Assembly: GCA_025349905.2 (NCBI GenBank)
Contig: MU624733.1
Span: 1-27,502, forward strand
Reading direction: 5' to 3'
Length of the DNA stretch: 27,502 bases
From: Blastocladiella britannica
Lineage: Eukaryota > Blastocladiomycota > Blastocladiomycetes > Blastocladiales > Blastocladiaceae
Part shown: positions 1-10,387 of the stretch, one piece after another
Layout: each line of letters starts with the position of its first letter
How positions within the stretch are numbered: position 1 is the first letter of the stretch
Notes under the pieces: model-generated
Databases searched by the model: none
The model's input: the letters and a program-made list of their open reading frames with translations, nothing else
Told to the model about the DNA's origin: nothing
Translations under genes and position numbers: made by a program

Positions 1-53
1 CTTTGGCGCTGGCTCTTTGCTTTGTTTCATTTTTCACGAAAAAGTCAATACTA

Positions 54-1971
54 ATGATATATGACGCCGCCATACTGATTCTCGAGCGAGCTGCCAGTGC
101 CACGCGGTCCCCCACGGACGCACTGGCCATTCTCAACGTCCTACCCCGATCCAGCGACCATGAGGTCCTTGCCGCAGTCCTGTCGCGCGGGTTTCCCGAG
201 TTCCACCCAAAGCTCGCGGTCAAGCAAGGCCACCCACATTTGCTGCGATACTTCCCGCGACGCGTCCTCTTTGCCGCCCTCGAGCAGACGGTGGGTATGA
301 CCGCGAAACTGGGCGACTTGACGGCACTCATGGCACTGTGGGAACTTGCTGGACCAGGCACGATTGGCCGCGCAGTCTGGAAGGTGGCCAGCCAAGACAA
401 ATTTGGAAACACGAGTCTTCTTGGCGCTCTGATGACGCACGGGCACCCCGATGTGCTTGACTGGCTCGCTAACACTGCTTCCAACACCAATCTCGGACTT
501 GCCTGGGACGACAGTAGCATTTGGGAGCAGGCAGCCACTCATGCCCACTTCCATGTGCTTCAGTGGGACCTCGAGCGCGGATACCTGGGTCAGCTGACGC
601 CAGGACTTGCCCTGATGTCAGCGACCAAGGGCGACACCACGCTCCTCGAGCACTGGATCGCCACGCAGTTTGATCCGATCGGCGCAATGGACGAGCTCCA
701 GTCGGCGCCAGACTATTCCAAGTTTCTTGAAACGGCCGCGATCCCTGCGCTGGATTGGTGGTGGATTCATATCGCCAAGCAGTCGGACCTGCCTGAGCCA
801 TCAACTTTTAGTGACATTGTGGAGAGCGCGCTTTGCGGGGATATGGTCACGATCGAGTGGTGGTGGACGCGTTATCTGCATCACCGCACGCCCGAGCACA
901 CGTTTGTGGTCTTGGCGACGTTGGAATATGCTGGGTGGGAGCTCACGGCTGTGGGCACCGAATGGCTTTGGCAGCACTCGCACTCCTCTGGCACCCACTG
1001 GGGCGCAACTGTGCACAAGCACGCGTTTGGGTTTGCGCCCGACTGGCATGACATCGATCCATCCCGGTTTCTCGAACCAATGGACGGTAATGTCAGTGCG
1101 CTCATGTTGATGCGCTGGTGGCTCGAAAAGTGGGCTTATATTGATTGCATCGTATGGGTTTCGACTATATTCGTCAACAATTATGTGCGCAATGGCAACG
1201 TCGAGGAGCTGGACTATCATTTACACGCGACCCATAAACGCTATGTTGATTGGGGGTCGGAAATGGTAGAAATTGCGATCGCGCATGGACAGTTGCGAGT
1301 ACTGGAATGGTAGGACGCTCACCGCGACGAGTTGCCACCTCAGAACTTAAAGCCGTGGATTCTTGCGAAAGCAGCAACGCACGATGCAGCGGACGCGTTG
1401 GAATGGTGGCACATGCACTACCCCAATCCCAACACCGAATGGGACATTGTGTCCGACAGCGCCATCAAGCACAACGCATGAGGTGTTCAAAGCTGGCTCC
1501 TGGATCATTGCGACTCGATCAAAATCCTCAACCTTCCCCTCGCGCTCTCTGAAGCACCATTGCACCAGTACTCGATCGACTATATTGCCACCATTGCGAC
1601 CAACCGCCAGCTGGCAAGCGTGCCACCGAACCGGCTCAAGTACATGCTGCCTGTGACCTGGCAATGTCTTCGAACTGGTACTCCAATTGACTCAATCCTG
1701 CCTCTGTCGCCTGTGCTGTGGTACCAAGTCCTGGACACGCGATTCCGTCACGTGCGAGTGGTGGCTCCAGCTGCACCTGGCTGGGGGGCACCCGGTGGTG
1801 CTCTTTCATTCCCAGGACATGGATAGCTTTGTGTTTGGTGGGGTACCCGGTGGGTGGTTGACGGACGTGGTGATCACGCGCAAAATCCCGATCTTGATGC
1901 AGTCCCGGGAAAATCCTGACGTGATCGTGGATGGCGAGACCGTGCCATTTGAATTACGGGAGGTAAATTGA
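54..1971 (+). pseudogene. Broken W-rich repeat protein (degenerate ankyrin-like family)
   Basis: The ATG at 54 opens a long frame to a TAG at 1311-1313 (420 codons). The same frame continues beyond it with the same kind of sequence: repeats of roughly 30-40 residues with cores such as LDWWW, IEWWW, RWWLEKW and ALEWWHMHY. A second in-frame stop (TGA, 1479-1481) follows, and then a frameshift near 1740-1760, after which EWWLQLHLAGGHPVV is read in another frame to a stop at 1971. The first stop sits exactly where the second Trp of an L-E-W-W core is expected (TGG to TAG). The repeats look like diverged ankyrin-type helical pairs with a conserved N-terminal cap, but I cannot name a family. No splice pair removes the stops cleanly. 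It could instead be a shorter 420-residue gene followed by relic repeats, or contain assembly errors. Confidence 0.6.
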
Positions 1972-2044
1972 ATACATGAATATGATTAAGTACATGTTGT
2001 AGAATTTATGAAGAAGCTGGAGGTAGCGGGAATAGGCCTGGCCG

Positions 2045-2317
2045 GTGGTTATATTCAAAGAATTAAAACCAAAGAGAGGTGATGTGTTGGAGATCTCCAT
2101 CCCAAAACACCCCCACTTTGATCCTCCCCATCCCATAACACTAAGATACTTGAGCACCGCCGCAACACATGCGACGCGGTTTTATGCAGAGTACACGCGC
2201 GAGGCCACGATTGCCAAGCAGTTTAGGAACCCAATGCTGTACCAAGCAGGCAAAGATGTTTTTGCAGCAGTGGAGCAGAACTTGCGTGAGCGGTTTCCCA
2301 AGGTCTGGCAAGTGTGA
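2045..2317 (+). other. Orphan 3' coding fragment, unrecognised
   Basis: An open stretch of about 90 codons ends with TGA at 2315-2317. Its second half has the composition of a real soluble helical protein, including FYAEYTREATIAKQFRNPM and FAAVEQNLRERFPKVW, and codon use like the neighbouring genes. There is no credible ATG: the open frame begins with a GTG in an AT-rich stretch just after the broken repeat gene. It could be the last exon of a gene whose 5' part is lost, or the tail of a third damaged gene in this cluster. I do not recognise the family. Confidence 0.3.
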
Positions 2318-2485
2318 CGATCAGCCGATGTCACGGGTACAGCGTTGGGGAAACGCTGTTTGTTTATAATATAGTTGCACTCGCGATGAGACCAAACTCT
2401 TTGGTTCTCCATCGCGAGTCAATTGTTTGGCAAGCATATATATTCTCTAAATCCTTCCACGCACCGCAGTGCCCCCCAGCAGTCG

Positions 2486-2947
2486 TTACAGCAAGGGTCT
2501 TGTGCGGATCGATTGGCAGATGCGGTTCTTTATGACTCTCGTGGTTGCGGCATGGCAAATGATTGAATGATATTCCGTATAAATATGGTAAATTCGCAAT
2601 GGTAATGAGGTCATGTTTATCCAGATGGTGCGACCAATGGAGGACGGCCCAGTGATCTCCCACAGTTTGATATGCATAGACAGGCCGCCCAGTTCGGTAG
2701 CAGTTTCGATCGCCTTCTCGAGCTTCCCAAAGAGAACATATGACGGGTAGTGCGGCAATACCTGCGCGTGGCGGTGTTTGACGGCAAGAGCTGGCTGCAG
2801 CTCGAGAAAGCCGCGAGAGAGGACAGCAGTGCGCAGAACGGTGTCGGTGTAGAACGGGACCACGTTGAGCACCGCTAAGGCGTCTTTGGGCGAGCGCGCG
2901 GTGGCCGCGGCCCGCACGAGTATTATTTCCAGGACGTTGTCGTTCAT
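2486..2947 (-). pseudogene. Truncated inverted paralog of the W-repeat protein N-terminus
   Basis: Reading from the ATG at 2947 on the minus strand, about 105 residues align without gaps to the N-terminal cap of the broken repeat gene at 54-1971. Shared features are RAA-ATARSPKDALAVLNVVP, AVLSRGF, LAVKHRHAQ, a VLFGKLEKA segment and a final ITGPSSIGRTIW. Similarity stops near 2625. The remaining roughly 45 codons to the stop at 2486 resemble nothing in the paralog and lack W-rich repeats. The copy lies in opposite orientation to its relative, about 1 kb away, so this looks like the remnant of an inverted duplication or a scattered gene family. It may still be transcribed, but it lacks the repeat body. 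Confidence 0.55.
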
Positions 2948-3091
2948 AACGCGTTTTGATGCTTTGCCTTTTTTTTTCCAATCAAGAGAGCTCCTCCTTA
3001 ACTGCGATCCTTACCCCGCGACACTGGGTCTCGATGAGCCTGCCTCGCTGACCTCCTTCCTGATAGATAAATCTGATTAAAAATGTATCAT

Positions 3092-6000
3092 CTATCGCAA
3101 TAATGCACTCCCCGAATACGACTCCGAATCGCGCACAAGCTGCGCAAACAAGCTCTTGGGGTTCCCAAGTAACGTCTCTGGCGCGTCGTACTCGGCGACC
3201 TGGCCCTTATCCAGCACCAAGATCCGGTCCGAGTCGCGGATGGTGTTGATCCGGTGCGCGATCGTCAGAATCGTACAGTCCTTGAACTCTTGTCTGATCG
3301 TGCGCTGCACCACGGCGTCGGTCTCGGCGTCCGTGGCGCTCGTGGCCTCGTCAAATATCACCACTTTACGCTTGCGCAGGATCGCTGACGCCAGTGTGAT
3401 CAGTTGTTTTTGGCCTGCGCTGAAGTTGCTGCCTGCGTGCGCCACCTCACCGAGCAACTTGCCCTCGAGCCCGCTCACGTACTCGGACATGTCGGCCAGC
3501 TCGAGTGCGCGCCAGAGCGCCGCGTCGTCGTGCTGGTTCAATGGGTCGAGGTTGTCACGGATCGTGCCCTTGAATAGCATCTTTATTACCAATGTCAGTT
3601 CTACATGTCGCAACAACATTCAAAAAAAAGAGGAACATACCGGATCCTGTGGGATAATACACAGTTGCGAGCGGAGCTGGCGCAGCCCGACCTTGGCAAT
3701 ATCGACGCCATCGAGCGTGATGCACCCAGACGTGGCCTCGATGATCCGGAACAGCGCCAGGGTGAGCGAACTCTTGCCCGCGCCCGTCCGCCCAACCACG
3801 CCGACTTTACACCCAGCCGGGATCGCGATGGACAAGTCGGTGAGTGCTGGCTCGAGGTCGGAGCGGTACGTGGTCCAGTACTCCTTGAACTCGATCTTGC
3901 CGTGCGCCGGCCACTCCTTATCGGCGTCCATCACAAAGTCCGAGTCGGCCGGTGCCTCGGGCGGAACCTGCGAGTACTGTTGGATGCGCTCCACCGACAC
4001 CATCTTGGTCTCGAGCCGGCAAAACGTGACGATCAAGGCATTGAATTTCCACGTCAGCGCCTGCGCCTGGGTCATACCCAGACCAATGTACCCGGAGAGC
4101 GCGGTTCCACGGGTCAGTACCGCCACCAGCCCAATGCACAAGATAAAGCACGACGCCAGCATGCTGGTGGAGAGCTCGAGCCACCGGCTGAGCGACGGCG
4201 TCAGGTACGTGAGCCGCGTGCTGCGGTCCATGGCGGCCGCAATGTCGGCCGTGACGTGGGGTTGGTGGCCGAGCGCACGCACCGAAACAAGGCCGTGCAA
4301 CGACTCTTCGACTTTTTGGTACACGGGCGCCTGCGTGGCCAGTTGCAATCGGCCCAGATCGCGCGACGCGTTCAGGTACAGCTGCGCAACTTGGTACAAG
4401 TACATGGCGCCGAATGGGTACAGGACGAGGACCCAGGGAGATGAGATGCTGAGAATCAACATGGTGGACAGGATCATGCCGGCCGAAAGCACAAAGTTCA
4501 TCAGCGATGTTGGGATTTCCACGTCAAGGGTGTCGATGTCAGTGGAGAACCGGGTCAGGATCCGGCCCGCTGGCACCATGTCGTACCAGCTCATGGACGC
4601 GCGCATAACCGTGTTGAGCAGGTCGGTGTGGAGCTTGCGCGAGGCGTGCGCGGCCATGATATTCTTTTCATTTTTAAAAATGGTGGGGTGAGTCTGGCAA
4701 TATCATAGGACCAGATAAAAAAAACATACCATTCCAATGTAGCCAATGCCAAAGAGAGTGAATAGGTTGGTCAAAGTGAATGCCGCATAGATCCCGATAT
4801 AGTAGACGAGATCGACGATTTTGCCACGCGTTTTGGCTGCTGCCACTGCCGATGACATGGACTCAAGCCAATCGGACTGAAAGCTGGCGACGGCGATGCA
4901 CATGATAAAGAGGGGGACCATGTACGCGTAGTACCGTATCCCACAGGCCTTGAGGTACGTCTGGTACACGTCCCAGGTGATGCCGCCGGTGCCCATGTCG
5001 TCGTCGTCTCGTTTTGCTTGCTGTTGTTGTTGTTGTTGATGCTCCTGCTGCTGTTGTTGTTGTTTTTGCTGCGCAAGTAGCGCCACCAGCTCCGCGTCGT
5101 GGTCAGCAGAAACCGTTGCCACAACATCATCATCGGCGCCACCAAGCGATAGCTGCGAAAAGAGCCGCGCAGTGGCGAGCAGGCTCCGAGGGTGCTGCGA
5201 CATTTGCTGCTGCTGCTGCTGCTGTTGTCGAGCAGCGGCAGGTGCTGCGGCCATCGTCTTGGTGGAAAACTCGACCAGCAACCGGTACACGTCGCCTTGC
5301 ATCTCGATGACCTGCTCGAGAGGTCCCTGCTCGGCGATGGTCCCGTCCTTGAGAAGCACGACGTGATCGCACTGCGCTAGGTGATGGGTGCCGTGCGTCA
5401 CAAGAATCACCGTCTTGGCGTGCAGCAGGCCGTTGGGACCTAGGACCTTGTTGAATATGGCCCGGTCGACGTGCGCGTCCACGGCCGACAGGCAGTCGTC
5501 GAGCAGCACAATGTCGCGGTCGGCGTACACGGCGCGGGCGAGGCCGATGCGCGCTTTTTGGCCGCCCGAGAGCTGTAATATACATTTCATAAGTTGTTTT
5601 GCATGGATTAAATAATAAAAGACATACGTTGACGCCCTTGTCGCCCACAAATGTCAGATCTCCCTCAGACAATCCCTCGAGATCGTGCGTGAGCGCACAC
5701 GCGTCCACGACCTTGGTGAACCACTGCAAGTCAAACTCGTGCCCAACCGTGATGTTGTCGCGGATCGACGCATTGAGAATCCACGGGTGCTGTGGGGCAT
5801 ACGCGACGGACCCGTGTAGTTCGATCGAGCCAGCAGTGATATCGAGCTCGCCCAGAATGCCGTGCAGTAGCGACGACTTGCCGGTGCCGACGCGGCCAAC
5901 TACGGCCACAAGCGCGCCGCGTAGGATGTCGAGGGAGAGGTTGGTTAACGAGAAGGCGCGTGGCCTTGCTGCTGCTGTTGCGCTCGAGTCGCTATCATCG

Positions 6001-8231
6001 TCATCGCCGTTATCCGCCACTACCGGCACAGGTTTTTCAGGCAGACTCGGTGTTTCGTCATGCAAAGCATCATCTTGGTGTCGTGGCGCCGCAACGCCCC
6101 ACTTAAGACTCGCGTCCGCGATCTTAACCGCCACCGGCGACGCCGCGTCGGTGGAACGGGTGACGCGATCCCCGAGCTCCTCCAAGTCCAAGAACTCGTT
6201 GATGCGGTGATACGCCTGCTTGGCGTTGGTGAACATGATCAGCGCGCGCATAGCCTGCGAGAGCGGGCGCAGCAGGATCCCAATGTACGCCAGCGAAACG
6301 AACACGAGCGATGGGGTCATGGACCCCGGTGGGGAGATCAGCGCGTACGTGAAGAAGCACAGCAAGGTGACGAGGTTTTCTTGAATATTTGCGATGCTCT
6401 ATTCTCCAACAGTAAAAATTTGAGTTGGTTTGCAGTCACGAACAAGAAAATTTGTGCAGCCGTACCGAATAAAAGGCAAGGGTTCCGTACTGAGTGTGCA
6501 ACGACGCCTCTTCCTTGGCGCGAGTAGAGAGAATCTTGTTCCTGAAAAAGTCTTCAAACACGAGCAGCTTGATCCGCTTCATGCACAAAATCATCTACAG
6601 TCATATACATGTCAGTACCGAAATATATATACAAAATAAGGGACAAATGGTGGTACCTCCTTGACGATATCCGTCCTCCGCTCCATCAAGTCCGTCTTGA
6701 TCTCCATCTGCTCCGCCCCAACGATCCCCGTCCAGTAATTGACAGGAGCAATGACCACGAATGCGGTAAGCCCAACGAACGCCGCCCACCCGATCTGCGA
6801 GTACAAAAAGTACAGCGACAGCGAAAATGTCAGAGGAAACAGCCACAGGTTGTTGGCGTCCTTGATGCCGTCGGCCAAGTCCTCGGCCTCGGTGCTCATG
6901 CAGGTGATGATTTCGCTGACCGACGATTCCTTGAGCTCGGACAATGGTAAGGCCAGGGCTTTGCGCAAGATCCCGCTCTGGATCATGCCCTGAATGCGCG
7001 ATTGCAGGCCCATGTTGAGTTGGTCGGCGTAGGTTTCGCCCATGGTGCCCAAGACGCTCATCCTATTTACCATTGCTGTTAGCATCGCCCTAAGATAAAT
7101 GCAAATGTAGGGGGCGTACAAGAACATGCCAATGGCAAACACCAGGCCGTCCGAAACGGGAGGTTTGCTTGTTCCGCTGGCGGCCAGGGGCGAGTACGCG
7201 TCCACGAAATCCAGCAAGCCGAGCAGGAGGCGGGGGCTAACGAAGGCGGCTGCCAGCGATGCGACGCTCGAGAGCAGGGACAGCGCAACCAGCGGCCAGT
7301 ACTTGCTGAGAACTCCATTGATGATGAGACGGAGGCTGCAGTATTCATGTACAAGTCAATCCATCAGTCGCTTCATGGAAATGAAATGAAAAATAAATTA
7401 AAATAAAATAAACGCACTGGCCCTTGGACTTGCCGTGCGTCACCTCCCGCCTCAGCTTTTCGAGCCGCTCCATGCGAAGCAGCTTATTGGTATCGCTGAT
7501 ATTGTCCATGGTCAACCTCTGTTTCCTGGCCAAAAACAGCATCGGCAGGATCCACGAGAAGGTCACTTTCGAGAACGGCGACGCGCTGTTTTCGGCCACG
7601 TCGTTCGGGGATCCACGGCCCTGATCCAGCGACGACAGCACCAGTGCGAGCACCGAAAGCGCCAACCCCGAAACAAACAGGGCAAAGTATAGGGGCTGGT
7701 CGGCGTTGAGGAGGACGCGCAAGTACGTGTGCAGCGTGAGCAGCATGGCGAGCACGCGGAAAAGGAAGGTCACGGAAAGCACGGTGGACGCCGATGGCAT
7801 TTTGGTGTGCTCGAGGTACTGGATAGGGATTGCTGCGGCCAGCGACACGGCCGACACGACCAGTGCGAACAAGAGGCTCGACTCGAACGCGGAGCCGTTG
7901 GCATGGACCACCGCGGCCTGGGCAACGGATACGCCGACGAGAGCAACCAGCACTAGAAGCTGCACGGCCAAGAGAGCATTCGGCGCGAACCGCGATTGTC
8001 GCTTCACTAGGTACGTGAGCCGCGGAATACCAATCAAGACCAAGACGACCGAGGGCACATTGTACAGGACCGCATGCTCAAAGCACACCGTAAAATCGAG
8101 CTCGGACGTGGTGTCGTCCAACACCTTTTAATTGCTTATTATGGTCAGCGAAGAGCATTCTAAATATCCATCAATAGCCCAGTCCGTATCCGTACCAGGT
8201 TGCTGCCGCCGCCAGTAAAGCAAAATGACAT
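3092..8231 (-). CDS. ABCC/MRP-type full ABC transporter
   Basis: Full-length ATP-binding cassette exporter of the multidrug-resistance-associated family, expected to export conjugated organic anions from the cytosol across the plasma or vacuolar membrane. Exons on the minus strand are 8196-8231, 7418-8124, 6657-7335, 6466-6594, 5628-6398, 4730-5572, 3641-4663 and 3092-3580. They sum to 4677 nt, or 1558 residues, close to human ABCC1. The order is an N-terminal membrane domain (about 12-220), TMD1, NBD1 (Walker A GRVGTGKSS near 686, signature LSGGQ at 775, Walker B DIVLLDD), a linker with two polyglutamine tracts (near 888 and 940-957), TMD2, and NBD2 (Walker A GRTGAGKSS near 1346, signature FSAGQKQ near 1446, Walker B VVIFDEATS). 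The first exon has only 12 codons, but its product resembles the MRP1 start and restores a proper ATG. NBD2's signature departs from the usual LSxGQ. The stop is TAG at 3092-3094. Confidence 0.93.
5025..5078 (-). repeat. CAG/CAA repeat encoding a polyglutamine tract
   Basis: On the minus strand, runs of CAG and CAA codons in the ABCC transporter linker encode two Gln stretches separated by Glu-His. A second similar run lies at about 5203-5228. Both fall between NBD1 and TMD2, a cytosolic, poorly conserved region. CAG and CAA are mixed, which slows slippage. Confidence 0.85.
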
Positions 8232-8281
8232 TCTATAGTGGTGGTAAAAACGGTTAAGGAGGGAGTGGCAATTTGCATGTT

Positions 8282-10208
8282 TCACTTTTGACTCAACAGG
8301 TTCGCCACCACATCGCGAGCCACTTTCGGGTCGGCCACGCCGCGGCTCTGCGCGACCACGCGCCCGACCAGCCAACTCGCGTACTTGTCGTCGGCGATCC
8401 CGGCCTTGCGCGGTCCCGCCGCCGCCATCGCCGCCGCTGCCCACGCGCGCACCGCCACGGTGTCCGTGACGACCGCCCACCCGCGCTCGGCCGCAATCGC
8501 ATCGGCGGACCGCACCATCGGTGTTTTACCGGCGGCCGCTGCTTCGTCCATCATAATGTCCAGCACCGCCTTCCCGGCCTTGCCCGAAATCGACCCGCGG
8601 TGCACGGCCCAGACCAGCGACGCGAGCTGAGGGGGTGCCACGCCCCACCCGTCGGTGCCGACGGGAATCGAAGACGCATGGCGCTTGGTCACGCGGCCGG
8701 CCACGTCGTTGGCCAGCCAGTGGTACCCGGCCACGCGTTCGGCGTCGGTCTGAAGCTGCATGGCCACCATGTAGTCGGCGCCGTTGGCCACAATGGCAGC
8801 CGCAGCCTTTAGCGAATCGTCGCCACTGTTGTTGCAAAGTGCCGTCCAGTACCGCGCCCGCGTGCTTCCCGGCGCCTCGGCCGCGCGGTTCATCGGACAC
8901 ACGTGCGTGAGCCAGTGGAGCTGGTCAGCCGCCAAACCCGGCAAGTCGCGGGCGGCGCGCGCGGCGACCTGCCAGGGCAGTTCGGGCAAGGCCGCGCGGA
9001 CGCGGGCCACGTCGGTGCCGTCGACGGTCAAAGACGGGATATTGGCGTCGGCGACGTACCGGTAATCGGCCGCGGACTCTTTGGCGCGTAACGCAAACGT
9101 GCGGGTGGTGGTCGCATCGTACCCGCGGGTCTCGCGGCGGCCGGGGTCGCCGGTGGCCAAGAGCGCGGATTGGCGGTCGATTTCAAATTCTGTTTTTTTT
9201 TGTTTGATTTGGTCAGTTTTTTTTTTTTCTCTGAAATACAATGAGAGGAGAGTATATATACCAAGCGCCTTGACGAGGCCCGAGACGGTGGCAATATTTT
9301 TGATTTCGACGCGCTCCGACGCGGTCCCGTTGGCACGGTCAGCGACCGATACGTTGACGTCGATACGTAGTGATCCTTCGTCCAGCGACGCGTCGCACGT
9401 CGCCAGCGTGCGCAGCAGTGTTTGCATCGTTTTGACTGCGTTGGCTGCCTCGGGTGGGGACCTGTTTTTACTTCATTCTGTCAGTTTCTCATTAGAAATG
9501 TATGATAGCGATGAGCACACGGACGAGAGATCGGGCTTGGTGACAATCTCCATGAGCGCGACGCCGGCGCGGTTAAAGTCGAGCGTCGAGTGCCCGCCGT
9601 CGTGCGTGGACTTGCCCGTGTCTTGCTCGAGCTGCACCTGCTCGATTCGAAGCACCGTCGATGTACCCGGGAGGGACAGCGCGCCGTCCACGGCCAGTGG
9701 GTCTTTTTTCATAGCCTTCGCCTTGTGAGGAAAACAACCATTACTTGAATAAAACAATGAGGAGCATACGCGCTCGCTGCGTGATCTGGTACCCAGCCGG
9801 CAGATCCGCGTAATCGTAGTGCTTGCGCTCGAACGCAGACCAGCTCGGGACCGTGCACCCGAGAGCAAGGGACGTGGCCAGTGCCAGGACCACGGGCTCG
9901 GGCTGTAGGACCGGAAGCGTTCCAGGCAGCGCAATGTCCACGGGCGCCAGCGCAACGTTGGCGGGGCGGCCAAAGTAGTCGGCGGTCATGTCTGCTCTGC
10001 TCCAAATAAAAAACCAGTCAGACATTCATTGGCGTGCGCATGTGCCAGGCTGGTCGATGAATGACACGCAACTGGAAAACAGCTTGGTGCGGCTCGCAAT
10101 CTGCGCGTGGAACTCGAGACCAATGACGGGCGTGACGGGACCCGAGGCGGCGGCGGTAGTCGAGAGCATACGGCGACTCAGTGCCCTCCAGCTGACGGGA
10201 AGGACCAT
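8282..10208 (-). CDS. gatB: Glutamyl-tRNA(Gln) amidotransferase subunit B, mitochondrial
   Basis: GatB/PET112 subunit of the GatCAB-type complex, which converts mischarged Glu-tRNA(Gln) to Gln-tRNA(Gln) in mitochondria. Minus-strand exons are 10073-10208, 9770-9991, 9525-9702, 9262-9461 and 8282-9189, giving 1644 nt or 547 residues. The N-terminus ([18 protein letters not shown]) is Arg/Ser/Thr-rich and lacks acidic residues, as in a mitochondrial presequence. It is followed by the family markers [69 protein letters not shown] and the [15 protein letters not shown] region. The C-terminus has the GatB helical tail ([12 protein letters not shown]). The junction between exons 1 and 2 uses a GTTGCG donor and is the least certain; the others join at clear sites. 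The stop is 50 bp upstream of the ABCC start on the same strand. Confidence 0.92.
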
Positions 10209-10387
10209 CGCGGCTGCTCGTGTCCGTTTATGTGTCTTAAGAGCCACGAATATCATTGTAATATATATTGTTCCGCAAAGAGGGCGACCGACCACCACCA
10301 CCCAGTCCAACCAAAATGGAAGAGCAGCCACTGCGTGCGCGCTCTGGATCCGCAAGGTTGGCGTCTTGATAGTGCCGTCTTTTAAAG
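10209..10387. other. Spacer upstream of gatB
   Basis: About 180 bp between the gatB ATG and the stop of the open stretch upstream of it on the minus strand. It presumably holds the gatB promoter. An AT-rich patch (around 10255-10272) lies about 50 bp upstream of the ATG. I see no convincing gene here. Confidence 0.4.

Noticed and set aside
1954..2157. Minus-strand frame across the AT-rich gap after the broken repeat gene
   Set aside because: AT-rich, unlike coding sequence here, and overlaps a better plus-strand candidate.
3156..4691. 511-codon open frame on the plus strand
   Set aside because: It is antisense to the second transporter half and NBD2, where the minus strand has clear Walker A, signature and Walker B motifs. 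GC-rich codon use opens the opposite frame.
4664..4729. Shorter 36-nt version of an ABCC intron ending at 4694
   Set aside because: It would add THPTIFKNEK in frame, but 36 nt is below every other intron here. The 66-nt version ending AAAAG fits better.
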